The notes beneath the pieces were generated by a model. That model did not search any database, was not told the DNA's origin, and saw only the letters and a list, made by a program, of their open reading frames with translations. 64,000 bases of DNA from Nitrospiraceae bacterium (GTDB taxonomy: Bacteria; Nitrospirota; Nitrospiria; Nitrospirales; UBA2166), in NCBI GenBank assembly GCA_002726235.1, contig PBSN01000008.1, forward strand, positions 510,635 through 574,634, written 5' to 3'. A program made the position numbers and the translations under genes. This document shows positions 19,436 through 28,941 of this stretch, in pieces; within the stretch, counting starts at the first letter, position 1, and the number at the start of each line of letters is the position of its first letter.

Positions 19436-20080
19436 ATGATTCCTGTTGACCTTATCATTTTCGATCTTGACGGCACCCTGATCGACTCGAAAAAAGATAT
19501 CGCCACTGCGGTCAATCTAACCCTTACTGACATGGGCATGGCAACACTCAACGAACAGGTGATCTACGGATATGTTGGCGAGGGCGTACGGCGACTCCTC
19601 AAACAATCGGTTGGTATAGAAAACCACTCACGGTGCACTGAGGCTCTGAAGATATTTCGTCAACACTATTTGGAGCATCTACTCGACACCACTCGATTCC
19701 ACCCTGGCATTGATGGCGTTCTCGCACATTTTTCCCACAAACCAAAGGCTATTGTCACCAACAAGCCAACTGACTATACCATGGCAATCCTCGAAGGGTT
19801 GGCCGTCGTCGATCAGTTTGAAATGGTAATCGGAAGCGAAGGGACTCAGGAGTTGAAACCACACCCGGCCATGATACTAAAGGCGGTAGAGGGATTCAAG
19901 GTTGATCGGTCGAAAGCTGTTATGGTCGGAGATAGCGTCCTTGACGTGCAAGCTGCACAAGCCGCAGGCACCAAGTCATGTGCAGTTGGTTATGGCATGG
20001 GTGTCCGCAGCCAGTTGGAAGCATCCCGACCTAATTTTTTTTGCGAATACGCTAAAGAGCTGACAACCCTATTTCAATAA
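19436..20080 (+). CDS. gph: Phosphoglycolate phosphatase-like HAD hydrolase
   Basis: From ATG 19436 this 214-residue protein has the full HAD set: motif I FDLDGTLIDS with the nucleophilic Asp, motif II VTNKP, the KPHPAMI lysine and motif IV VMVGDSVLDVQAAQAAG. Its length and helical cap match the Gph/PGP subfamily, which removes the phosphate from 2-phosphoglycolate produced when 3'-phosphoglycolate DNA ends are repaired. The open frame extends upstream to 19277, but that part lies antisense inside mutS2 and is not coding. Other small phosphate esters are possible substrates. Confidence 0.88.
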   Translation: MIPVDLIIFDLDGTLIDSKKDIATAVNLTLTDMGMATLNEQVIYGYVGEGVRRLLKQSVGIENHSRCTEALKIFRQHYLEHLLDTTRFHPGIDGVLAHFSHKPKAIVTNKPTDYTMAILEGLAVVDQFEMVIGSEGTQELKPHPAMILKAVEGFKVDRSKAVMVGDSVLDVQAAQAAGTKSCAVGYGMGVRSQLEASRPNFFCEYAKELTTLFQ

Positions 20081-20134
20081 TGATCTAAAATCCTCTTAGC
20101 CCCTTTCCAAAGGGAGAACCTCAAAGGAGGCTTA

Positions 20135-21751
20135 ATGCACTCAGAACCGAGCAACACTCCTATCACACACGATCGTTCAATGCTTTGCACCCTTATCGTG
20201 GAAAAATCACAAAATCCCCCTATCCCCCATTTCGCAAAGAAGGGACTGCGAACATACTGCGCCATTGCTTTTAGCGTCTTTGTTGGACTCTGGGGACCCA
20301 ATACCTTCGCACAATCTGAAACCCTTGCCGATCGAGTAATCGAACATCGACTCGACAATGGACTCACATTGTTGATGGTCGAACGACATCAAGCTCCTAT
20401 CGTATCTATCAATCTCACCTTTAGGGTTGGGAGTGTTAACGAGCATGTTGGAATCACCGGTGTCGCTCATCTTTATGAACACATGGCCTTTAAGGGAAGC
20501 AAAACACTGGGAACATCAGATTACGAGACCGAACGAGTGTTACTGGATAAACTCGATCAACTCGATCAGGAGATCCTCCGAGAACGCAAAAATGCGACTC
20601 CCGACAACGAAAAGCTCAAAACCATGCAACAGCAATTTACAGAACTGGAGACCAAGGCCAACGCCCTCGCAGTTCAAAACGAGTTCGGGCTGTTATATGA
20701 CTCGCACGGTGCTATCGGACTGAATGCCAGCACCTCCAGTGAACTCACGCGATACATCGTCAGCCTGCCGGCAAACCGACTTCCCATGTGGGCTGCGGTT
20801 GAGTCAGATCGAATGCGCAATCCCGTCCTGCGTGAATTCTACAAGGAAAAAGGTGTTGTCCTTGAAGAACGCCGGTTGCGAACAGACAATAGCCCATCGG
20901 GACGAATGTTTGAAGCATTCACATCGACAGCGTTTTGGGCACATCCGTACCACAACCCTGTAATTGGGTGGCCTACTGATATTGCAAATCTCACCGTGTC
21001 CGAAACCCAAGCATTTTTTAAAGATCATTACGGCCCAAATAACGCAGTCCTCGCAATTGTTGGAGATATTCATCCACCGGATGTCATCGCGTTGATTGAG
21101 GCAACCTTTGGCCCAATACCCAGCCAGCCTCCACCGCCTCCCCTCGTAACTGTGGAGCCACCACAAAACGGAGAACGCCGAGTTAACGTTCAGTACAACG
21201 CTGAACCGTTTGTGCTAATCGGATTTCACAAACCTGGAGTTGGGCATTCTGATGATGACGTGTTCGACGTTATTGATTCGATATTGTCCTCAGGGCGAAC
21301 ATCACGAATGCACAAACAGATCGTACAGAAGAAACAACTCGCCATACGCGTTGGATCTTTCACGGGTTTTCCTGGCAATCGCTTTCCCAATCTTTTCGTG
21401 ATCAGTGCGGTGCCACGGGCCCCCCACACAACAGCCGAACTTGAAGAAGCAGTATATGAAGAACTTGATAAACTGAAGACAGATCCAATTGAGTCTCGGG
21501 AGCTAGAAAAGGTGATCAATAATCTCGATGCCTATCTTGTTCGCTCGCTTCAATCCAATAGTGGACTCGCTTCTCAACTCACCTATTTTGAGGCGATTGC
21601 TGGTGATTGGAACTATCTCATTGAGATACGAGATCGAATGGCCAAAATCACCCAAGAGGACATACAACGCGCAGCAAACAAATATCTGGTGAAGAAAAAT
21701 CGCGTCGTTGCAACTTTGATCAAAAAAACAAAAAAAGGATCTGCGCAATGA
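20135..21751 (+). CDS. M16 family zinc metallopeptidase, catalytic subunit
   Basis: This 538-residue pitrilysin-type protease carries the inverted zinc motif H-x-x-E-H in GVAHLYEHMAFKGS and the downstream Glu in VVLEERR. A hydrophobic segment near residues 43-63 ending NTFAQ looks like an export signal or anchor, preceded by an unusually long, charged N-terminal stretch. AAAGGAGG just before the ATG supports this start. Between the zinc motif and the third ligand is a Gln/Glu-rich insertion (about residues 130-185) absent from typical M16 proteins. It overlaps the next gene by 4 nt. Confidence 0.9.
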   Translation: MHSEPSNTPITHDRSMLCTLIVEKSQNPPIPHFAKKGLRTYCAIAFSVFVGLWGPNTFAQSETLADRVIEHRLDNGLTLLMVERHQAPIVSINLTFRVGSVNEHVGITGVAHLYEHMAFKGSKTLGTSDYETERVLLDKLDQLDQEILRERKNATPDNEKLKTMQQQFTELETKANALAVQNEFGLLYDSHGAIGLNASTSSELTRYIVSLPANRLPMWAAVESDRMRNPVLREFYKEKGVVLEERRLRTDNSPSGRMFEAFTSTAFWAHPYHNPVIGWPTDIANLTVSETQAFFKDHYGPNNAVLAIVGDIHPPDVIALIEATFGPIPSQPPPPPLVTVEPPQNGERRVNVQYNAEPFVLIGFHKPGVGHSDDDVFDVIDSILSSGRTSRMHKQIVQKKQLAIRVGSFTGFPGNRFPNLFVISAVPRAPHTTAELEEAVYEELDKLKTDPIESRELEKVINNLDAYLVRSLQSNSGLASQLTYFEAIAGDWNYLIEIRDRMAKITQEDIQRAANKYLVKKNRVVATLIKKTKKGSAQ

Positions 21752-23214
21752 AAGTCAGACACATATGCTTCCTGCTTCGATTCACGATACTCCTCGTATC
21801 GATTGCGCTTTGCGCTGTAGCCCCGACATTTGCCAACGCTCAAAACCTCTCCGAGCTACTTTCCATCGATCCACGTGAGATGAAATTCGAACCGGTGGAA
21901 TTCACCCCCCCTACACCGGAACGCATTACTCTTGAGAACGGCATGATTGTGTATCTCCTGCCAGATCATGAATTGCCATTGATCAGTATCGATGCTGTGG
22001 TCAAAACTGGAGCCATTTACGAACCAGCCAACAAAGTTGGCCTCGCGGGAATGACCGGCTCCATCATGCGAACTGGAGGTGCAGGAAATCGTACCGGAAA
22101 TGAAATCGACGAAGCACTTGAATTTATCGCTGCCAACATCGGAGTCCATGTTGGATCCGATTCCGGGAGCGCCTCACTAGATGTGTTAAAAAAAGATTTT
22201 GATTTTGCACTCAAGATTTTTGTTGACGTGTTGCGTACCCCGCAATTTGCGCAAGACAAACTCGACCTGGCAAAAAAACGCGCACTCGAGAACATACGCC
22301 GTCGAAATGATCGACCGTCGGGAATTGCCAGTCGGGAGTTCTACAAAGTTCTATATGGAGAAAATCACCCCTACGGTCGTGTCAGCACTGCAAAAGGCAT
22401 CTCAAGCATTACGCGGGAGGACCTCCAAGCATTTCACAAAACATATTTCCATCCCAACAGCATGATGCTCGGTGTGACCGGCGACTTTGAGCGAGAGGAG
22501 ATGCTTGCCACGTTACGCAATACGTTCGGCAATTGGTCAAAATCTGACGTAGACTTCCCCTCCGTTCCCCCGGTAAATCCGGATATCAAAAGATCTGTCA
22601 ACCACGTTGAGAAAGATGTGACCCAAACACATCTTCGCATCGGACATCTATCAATTCGGCAAAATCACTCAGATTACTTTGCATTAGCCCTGCTTGATGA
22701 TATTTTGGGAGCGGGAGGATTCAGTAGCCGCCTATTTCAGGACGTGCGCACACGCCAAGGGCTCGCCTACTCCGTCGGAAGCACTCTGCGAGCGGGAAAT
22801 TTCGATCTCGGTAGTATCCTCCTCTACGCCCAAACCAAAAGTGAAACGACCCATCAAGCGATTGCAAGTATGACAGCACATCTCAAACGCATGCGCGAAA
22901 TGCCTGTGACCTCGGAAGAACTAACGCGGGCAAAAGATGCGTTTTTGAATTCCTTTGTCTTCTCCTTCGCAAATGCAGGAGCGATTGTAAGCCGCCTGAT
23001 GTCATTAGAGTATTACGGCCTTCCCTCTGATTTTCTCGAGCGCTACCGCGCTAACGTCGTGAAACTGACCGAAGATGACCTCCTCAAAGCTGCACAAACA
23101 CACTACCATCCGGATAATCTCACCATCATGGCTGTTGGACAGGCCAGAGCCTTTGAGAAACCGTTGTCTACATTTGGTCCTATTCGAACCATCTCCCTCA
23201 ACAACGAAGAGTGA
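21748..23214 (+). CDS. M16 family peptidase-like protein, non-catalytic partner
   Basis: This 488-residue protein has a Sec signal (about 1-30, ending FANAQ) and the M16 fold, but the zinc motif is missing: where H-x-x-E-H should stand it reads GLAGMTGSIMRTGGAGNRT. The C-terminal arginine/tyrosine region (FQDVRTRQGLAYSVG) is intact. Bacterial M16 enzymes often form pairs of one catalytic and one inactive subunit, and the 4-nt overlap with the preceding active gene fits that. The substrate is unknown; periplasmic peptides are the natural guess. Confidence 0.9.
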   Translation: MKVRHICFLLRFTILLVSIALCAVAPTFANAQNLSELLSIDPREMKFEPVEFTPPTPERITLENGMIVYLLPDHELPLISIDAVVKTGAIYEPANKVGLAGMTGSIMRTGGAGNRTGNEIDEALEFIAANIGVHVGSDSGSASLDVLKKDFDFALKIFVDVLRTPQFAQDKLDLAKKRALENIRRRNDRPSGIASREFYKVLYGENHPYGRVSTAKGISSITREDLQAFHKTYFHPNSMMLGVTGDFEREEMLATLRNTFGNWSKSDVDFPSVPPVNPDIKRSVNHVEKDVTQTHLRIGHLSIRQNHSDYFALALLDDILGAGGFSSRLFQDVRTRQGLAYSVGSTLRAGNFDLGSILLYAQTKSETTHQAIASMTAHLKRMREMPVTSEELTRAKDAFLNSFVFSFANAGAIVSRLMSLEYYGLPSDFLERYRANVVKLTEDDLLKAAQTHYHPDNLTIMAVGQARAFEKPLSTFGPIRTISLNNEE

Positions 23215-23357
23215 AGAGATGTCGGAAATTGCTCATCCAACAAGGACGCAGCTACTTTGACATACAGGCATCCTGCACAGGAGGTAAACACGACACGGAA
23301 GAGAAAATGCTTCTGGAAGCTTGTTTCAACACCCCTCCATAGAAACGACTTGCGAAT

Positions 23358-23972
23358 TTGAAACTCTTCACCATCGCCGGAGGAAGCTGTTCTGGAAAGT
23401 CCACCCTTGCCAATCAATTATATTCGCTATTCCCCTCACAACACGTCTTTGTCCTCCCCCTTGATCATTATTACGACGACACAGCACACTTCAGTCAGCA
23501 AGAAGCCGCTATAACGAATCTCGATGTGCCGGACGCTATTGACATTGGAATGGTGCTTCGCGATGTCGAAGAAATTTACACCAGGACCATTCAGTTTCTT
23601 CCTCAGTACGATTTCATTACGCGCAAACGAACCTTTCGTCCCTTTCCAGGACAACACCCAGATATCCTCATTCTCGAGGGGTTATTTGCCCTGTACTATG
23701 CGAGCTTAAACACGATGGCAGATTTGCAGATATTCGTCGAAACCTCCCGAGAGGTGATGCTATCCAGAAGAATTGGTCGGGATACTGAGGCAAGAGGGAC
23801 GAGCAAGCAGGAAACGATCGATCGATACGAAAAGTTTGTACGCAATAGCTATGACAACATTATTCTGCCAACTCGTGAACACGCGCAGATAGTCGTCGAT
23901 GGAGAATCTTCAATCACCACTCAACTTGCAGAAATATCGACATTTCTTAGTCGCAAGTCTATAACGACGTGA
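23358..23972 (+). CDS. Uridine kinase-like P-loop kinase
   Basis: This 204-residue protein starts at TTG 23358 immediately before the P-loop, FTIAGGSCSGKSTLA, and has the uridine kinase/phosphoribulokinase features LDHYYDD, then FLPQYDF and DILILEGLFALYY, and a lid with RRIGRDTEARG. Family members phosphorylate uridine and cytidine with ATP or GTP. At about 200 residues it matches Udk, but the sequence is divergent, so a different nucleoside or sugar is possible. No ATG occurs upstream of the P-loop in frame, which supports the TTG start. Confidence 0.75.
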   Translation: MKLFTIAGGSCSGKSTLANQLYSLFPSQHVFVLPLDHYYDDTAHFSQQEAAITNLDVPDAIDIGMVLRDVEEIYTRTIQFLPQYDFITRKRTFRPFPGQHPDILILEGLFALYYASLNTMADLQIFVETSREVMLSRRIGRDTEARGTSKQETIDRYEKFVRNSYDNIILPTREHAQIVVDGESSITTQLAEISTFLSRKSITT

Positions 23973-23979
23973 GATCGTC

Positions 23980-24231
23980 GTGAAGACGAACTTTCGCACG
24001 ATCGAAATCTATTGCGCAAAATGTCGAATCATTCTTTACAAGTATCACAAGGGAGGAGACGGAGGTTTAGTAAAATGCTTTGTGGAACGCATCGTTGATG
24101 ATCGGACTGCAGGAAATTTAAAATGCCAACAATGCCAAGGCGAGTTTGCACGATTCAAGATGATAGAGAACCGACCAGCTCACAAAATCATTCAAGGGAA
24201 GGTGTTTGTAAAAGGAATGCGCCGCAAGTAA
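23980..24231 (+). CDS. Small zinc ribbon protein
   Basis: This 83-residue protein starts at GTG 23980. It carries two C-x2-C pairs (IYCAKCRIILYKYHKGG and LKCQQCQGEF) set about 50 residues apart, which can build one zinc ribbon. The segment YHKGGDGGLVKCFVERI looks like a conserved family core. I take it to be a conserved hypothetical of unknown function. It lies 7 nt after the kinase-like gene and 7 nt before tag, so the three form an operon. Confidence 0.75.
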   Translation: MKTNFRTIEIYCAKCRIILYKYHKGGDGGLVKCFVERIVDDRTAGNLKCQQCQGEFARFKMIENRPAHKIIQGKVFVKGMRRK

Positions 24232-24238
24232 TGATCAT

Positions 24239-24850
24239 ATGAAAACACATAATGCGAATCTCAAACGCTGTCCATGGGTAGACCTCACGAAGCCAGATTA
24301 CATTGCGTATCACGACAATGAATGGGGGGTTCCTGTCCACAATGATCGGTTGTTGTTTGAATTTCTCACCTTAGAATCGTCTCAAGCAGGGCTTAGTTGG
24401 TATATCGTACTCCACAAACGAGAGAACTACCGCAAAGCATTCGATCAGTTTGACCCGAAAAAAGTCTCCAGATATACCGAACGACGAGTAACGAAACTTC
24501 TCAGCAATCCAGGAATCATCCGCAACCGCCTCAAAGTACTCGCCGCGATTAGCAACGCCAGAAAGTTCCTTGAGACGCAAAAGGAATTTGGATCGTTTAA
24601 TGCCTATGTTTGGAAGTTCGTGAATGGTCAGCCGATCGTGAATCGGCGAAAAACTATGAAGGACTATCCCGTCACAACTCCAGAATCCGATGCTTTGAGC
24701 AAAGATCTTCGCCAACGTGGATTTACATTCGTAGGTTCAACCATCTGTTATGCACATATGCAAGCGACTGGCATGGTCAACGACCATACCATGGACTGTT
24801 TCAGAAGAAAGGAAATCATCGCAGGGTACCAGAAGATCATAAAACACTGA
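24239..24850 (+). CDS. tag: DNA-3-methyladenine glycosylase I
   Basis: This 203-residue base excision repair enzyme cleaves 3-methyladenine from alkylated DNA. The Tag signature is complete: CPWVDLTKPDYIAYHDNEWG, LFEFLTLESSQAGLSW with the invariant Glu, the helix-hairpin-helix-like NPGIIRNRLKV, and the C-terminal zinc snap (FVGSTICYAHMQATGMVNDH, DCF). It closes a plus-strand operon and converges on the spondin-domain gene. Regulation by alkylation stress cannot be read from the short spacer. Confidence 0.95.
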   Translation: MKTHNANLKRCPWVDLTKPDYIAYHDNEWGVPVHNDRLLFEFLTLESSQAGLSWYIVLHKRENYRKAFDQFDPKKVSRYTERRVTKLLSNPGIIRNRLKVLAAISNARKFLETQKEFGSFNAYVWKFVNGQPIVNRRKTMKDYPVTTPESDALSKDLRQRGFTFVGSTICYAHMQATGMVNDHTMDCFRRKEIIAGYQKIIKH

Positions 24851-24980
24851 CCCTATCACTCCTGTGCATGTCATTCCGAACACCTCATCCGTTATTAGAG
24901 ATATTTTGCCTCAACTATCCCCTATCGATCAATGTGGAACAGCCTCATTGCTAGCTAGTAAACAGCGAGACTGATGAAAC

Positions 24981-25676
24981 TCACTCCTCCTGTTGAATGG
25001 AGAAACGGACAACCGGGTTCCGCCAGTCACGCTCTTCGGGTTTGAGATCCCCAATGCCATGAATCCCTGTGTGGAGATGGACAAATCCTTCACCTTTCTC
25101 CCTCGATCGGCCTTCCCCATCACAGATCGTCCCTGGGATCGACGTACATCGCTCATCATTGATCTCGCTTCCCGCATCATACGCAGGAACGTCCACGACG
25201 ATCCTTTTATTACTCTTGGGAATCTTTACTCCTTGCACAGCAACAAACCCATCATTAGTTGGATTTATCATTGAGATGAACGAGATCCGATTAAATACTC
25301 CTCCTGATTGCAGCGTCAGGGTGACCGAATCGCCAGGATTTAACAATCCCTCTGCTGACTTGACAACATCCTCCACATCAGATGACCGTATGAATACATC
25401 TGAAAGCAAAGCTGTATTGCCCGCTTCCGCACTGGATTGGAGAGCCTGACTCGCTGGCATTCCCAACTCAAAAAATGTCACCTGTTTGTTATGACTCCAT
25501 ACCAATGGTGCTGAAATGCGTTGTCCCTTGGTAAGATTGGTAATGGTAACAGCATATTTTTGAAGGCCTACCTCTGTTTGAACATACCTAGGTGCCAACA
25601 CTGCTAAAACAATAACGACAAAAACTATTTGGCGAAACAACACAGAACCACGGCTATGCACAATATTTTCTCCCAT
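24981..25676 (-). CDS. Exported spondin_N-domain protein
   Basis: This 231-residue protein has an N-terminal hydrophobic signal (FRQIVFVVIVLAVLAPRYV) and a single domain matching the spondin_N fold: YAVTITNLTKGQRISAPLVW, ELGMPASQALQSSAEAGNTA, SVTLTLQSGGVFNRISFIS, ending in VPAYDAGSEINDERC. Spondin_N is known from extracellular matrix proteins of animals and recurs in bacterial exported proteins, where its role is unclear. The conserved acidic residues (YDAGSEINDE) resemble a calcium site. The C-terminal 50 residues are charged and glycine-rich. Confidence 0.75.
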   Translation of the reverse strand: MGENIVHSRGSVLFRQIVFVVIVLAVLAPRYVQTEVGLQKYAVTITNLTKGQRISAPLVWSHNKQVTFFELGMPASQALQSSAEAGNTALLSDVFIRSSDVEDVVKSAEGLLNPGDSVTLTLQSGGVFNRISFISMINPTNDGFVAVQGVKIPKSNKRIVVDVPAYDAGSEINDERCTSIPGTICDGEGRSREKGEGFVHLHTGIHGIGDLKPEERDWRNPVVRFSIQQEE

Positions 25677-26046
25677 GAGAGTGCACCTCTCTTATTCCCC
25701 TAGAATATAACGAAGTTACGCTACAAAACTAGTGTAATATTTCACTCTGTGCTTGCTTCTCAAGCCCTTGCAGGATTCGAAAGCCTTTTGCCAGAATTAT
25801 TTCACTAGTGGCCCTCCACACGAATAATTGCTGGATGCATTATGATAGTCAATCAAGTCTCAATGGCTTCCGTCAACCCTAAACGCTACGAAACACACCC
25901 ATATGATGTCGTACTCACAACAACACTCCACGCTTCTTCTCTTTACTCAGGATGACACAAATAATTCGAGGCTCCATAAGTCGTTGTAAACTTACACACA
26001 AAGCAAGCTAGAATAGCTATCATTGAGGTCACGTACTCAATACAGG
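25677..26046. other. Divergent intergenic region, 370 nt
   Basis: This stretch separates the spondin gene from the AddB-like gene. I see no gene in it. A possible promoter for the helicase pair is TTGTAA (25984) and TAGAAT (26009-26014) with a long 19-nt spacer. The rest is AT-rich without clear repeats. Confidence 0.4.
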
Positions 26047-28941
26047 ATGAGAGATCCTATTGCTCCAAAATTAACCCTCTGCCCTGGGTGGAAAGGTGTT
26101 CAGGAATATCTGCTAAACTTCCTCACCAGAACACTCACACGGAGTCCGCTTGCCATCCGCAATATCCTTGTCCTTGTTCCAACCTCTGCGTCAAAACACG
26201 TACTTGAACTTACCTTAGAACACGATCTACTGAAGAACCGTGCCGCGACAATTCTTCCATCCATCTCCACGACCCATGTGTTTCTCGAGGATATGGCAAA
26301 GCGTTCTTTAGGAAAGATCACGATCATTGACCCACTGTTACGCCAGGCTATTTTATTAAAAGCCACTGAGGACGCTACGGAGGCAGGGTTTCCACCTCCG
26401 TTTCTCATTCGCGGCGGATTATTACACCGAATTCTCGCGCTATACGACCATATGTACCTAACAGGTCACAATCTCCAGGTATTTGCTCAACGAGCCTTTG
26501 ATGAATTCAATGTTCAAGATGATATCGGTGCTGAACAAATGGCCCAACAAACACGTTTCCTCGTTGAGAGTTTTACACGGTATCGCACACACCTGACATC
26601 ACTCCACCTAGATGATACCTCCACGTTACATCAATCACTTCTCGAACACGGCGTGAGCAGCCCTTGCTCCCATATTTTCGTTCTAGGCCCAGAGACAGTG
26701 TGTCCAAGCGACCTTGCCTATCTTACGGCAGCACCTGCAGTTGAAACTGTCGAAATTATTGTCCCGACAACCATGGGGGAAATTTCTTCACTGCGCAACT
26801 TGATCAGCAAGAACACGTTGACCATGACTTATCCGAAAATCTCCACTCCACCTCCGATACTTTTTACACCTGAAGAAAATCACGAGAGGGTATTTACTGC
26901 CCGGGACCGCGAAGAAGTTTTGATCTCAATCACTAAACTGCTTAAATTATTCGCGCAAAAAGGGACGTTGCCGGAGATCCACCGTATTGCAGTGGTCGTA
27001 CCAAGCCCACTCCCATATCTCTACCTTGCAAAACAAGTGTTTGAGCAAGCCGGCATTCCCTATCAAATGCAAGATGATTTTCCATTGGCCACTGAGCCAT
27101 ACCTCGCCGCAATTGATCTTGTTTTCGATTTCATTGAACGTACAACGGAGCACTCACCCAGTTTCCAGCTCCTTCGCAACCCGTTTTTTTACTTTCATGG
27201 AATTGACGACACTGCACTTCTTGCCCTGGAATCAGAACTCCAAACACGCAAAAATATTCACGGCACTGAGGCATGGATGCGGATACGCAAAAGCTCAAGA
27301 CGGCAACCCATTCAGCTTTCAATTCCAGCTGTTGGAGCTAAAAACCATTCCTCTTTGCTACTAAGCGTACTAGAGACACTGCACACCATGGAAGAAATGC
27401 TCACGCCATTGGCCAATCCAATCACGTCAATGACAAAAAAGATCAACTGCATTCGAAACTTTCTCAACCGATATGAACGGACACTAGGCTCTCACGACGA
27501 TGGCACCCGTCATAATCGTGCGAAGGGCGCATTGCTGGCCATACTGCAACAACTCGAGAATGTTGAAAGTGTTCTTGGCGAATCACCGGTTGAGTTCCAT
27601 ACCTTCAAAAAAACACTGCACCTTGCTGTCCAATCACATACATTTTCCCGACGCACTGGAGACAACGGCATTCACATTATCGATGCACGATCAGCGACCG
27701 TTGGAGCGTTCGACCTCGTCATTATGGTTGGTTTGAATGAAGGAGAATGGCCTGCTAGAAAAGATCATAATATTTTCTATCCAGAATGGCTTCTTCAAGA
27801 CTTCGGATGGCCATCTGATGCTGAAGCTCTCTACGCAGAACGAGTCGCATTTAAAGAATTGTCACAACTCTCTCGACGTCATGTCGCGGTCTTTCGTCAC
27901 CAGCTTGAGGAAGATGTTCCAACTGTAGCCTCTCTCTTCCTCGATGAAATTGCTGAGATAAGTGCCACCATGCAATACATTTCAGAACAAGACATGACCG
28001 CATATGTTACATCCCGCAATCACGCCTTACGGTTTGGCCTTCTTCAATCTGACCGAATCGTCCCAAAACGACCAACCCCAGGAATACTCGAACACACGGT
28101 TTCAAACCTTGAACCGATTTCTGCCACTGCCTTTGAACGCTATCTCCGTTGCCCCTTCATCTACTATGCCAACGACATCCTCCACGTCAACGAGGAGGAG
28201 GAGATACGCACGGGTCTCAGCCCGCGCCGACAAGGACAAATTGTACATGAGGTTTTAAAAGATGGATTTCAGCAATGGGACACAACAACCACTTTGCCGC
28301 AACCAATTACGGAAGAGAATTATGCCGCAGCTATTTCTATCTTTACGCGAATTGCAAAAGAGAAACTTCCGCGCAGATACCAGAAAATTGAACTGGCCCG
28401 TCTCTTCGGTGGCCCTGGCCACGTTGGTACCATTGAATGGATTCTTCGCCAGGAGATAGCAAGAGAACCGATAGCCAAGCGCTTAGTTGAACATTCTTTT
28501 CGAACAAATCTTCGTCTTGAGCATGGTCCGAATGGCGAATCTCCATGGCATATCGACATCAAAGGCCGTGCAGATCGTGTTGACATCGACCTAGAGAGGG
28601 GAATCCACGTGTTTGACTATAAAACTGGGAAGACTCCAGAATCGAAAATAACATTGCAGGTCTCCCTATATGCCATGTGCCTCGCCCAAGATTTTTCTGC
28701 TGAAACGACCAAAGCTACCTATCTCAGCCTTCGCGATCGCAAAGCCGCCAGTCGAGAGGACTACGAAAAAACAGCGACGCAATTACGCGAGATCTACCTC
28801 CGCATCTCTGAAGGCCATTTTCCTCCACGACCATATCAGAATCATATCTGCACGAGTTGTGGATATATAGGACTCTGCCGCAAAGAAATTACTGAGGCCG
28901 CACTGACGATGGAAATGCAAGACGCCAACACAATGTCATGA
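26047..28941 (+). CDS. AddB-like helicase-fold nuclease subunit
   Basis: From ATG 26047 (964 residues; a TTG at 26023 would add 8) this protein resembles AddB/RexB. The N-terminal helicase-like domain has no true Walker A: the P-loop position reads LVLVPTSASKHVLE. The C-terminal PD-(D/E)xK nuclease is intact, with GRADRVDID, HVFDYKTGKTPE and the QVSLYAMCL helix. A cysteine near residue 700 (ERYLRCPFIYYAND) together with CTSCGYIGLC at the end would bind a 4Fe-4S cluster. It processes double-strand breaks with the AddA-like protein; the genes overlap by 4 nt. Confidence 0.85.
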   Translation: MRDPIAPKLTLCPGWKGVQEYLLNFLTRTLTRSPLAIRNILVLVPTSASKHVLELTLEHDLLKNRAATILPSISTTHVFLEDMAKRSLGKITIIDPLLRQAILLKATEDATEAGFPPPFLIRGGLLHRILALYDHMYLTGHNLQVFAQRAFDEFNVQDDIGAEQMAQQTRFLVESFTRYRTHLTSLHLDDTSTLHQSLLEHGVSSPCSHIFVLGPETVCPSDLAYLTAAPAVETVEIIVPTTMGEISSLRNLISKNTLTMTYPKISTPPPILFTPEENHERVFTARDREEVLISITKLLKLFAQKGTLPEIHRIAVVVPSPLPYLYLAKQVFEQAGIPYQMQDDFPLATEPYLAAIDLVFDFIERTTEHSPSFQLLRNPFFYFHGIDDTALLALESELQTRKNIHGTEAWMRIRKSSRRQPIQLSIPAVGAKNHSSLLLSVLETLHTMEEMLTPLANPITSMTKKINCIRNFLNRYERTLGSHDDGTRHNRAKGALLAILQQLENVESVLGESPVEFHTFKKTLHLAVQSHTFSRRTGDNGIHIIDARSATVGAFDLVIMVGLNEGEWPARKDHNIFYPEWLLQDFGWPSDAEALYAERVAFKELSQLSRRHVAVFRHQLEEDVPTVASLFLDEIAEISATMQYISEQDMTAYVTSRNHALRFGLLQSDRIVPKRPTPGILEHTVSNLEPISATAFERYLRCPFIYYANDILHVNEEEEIRTGLSPRRQGQIVHEVLKDGFQQWDTTTTLPQPITEENYAAAISIFTRIAKEKLPRRYQKIELARLFGGPGHVGTIEWILRQEIAREPIAKRLVEHSFRTNLRLEHGPNGESPWHIDIKGRADRVDIDLERGIHVFDYKTGKTPESKITLQVSLYAMCLAQDFSAETTKATYLSLRDRKAASREDYEKTATQLREIYLRISEGHFPPRPYQNHICTSCGYIGLCRKEITEAALTMEMQDANTMS

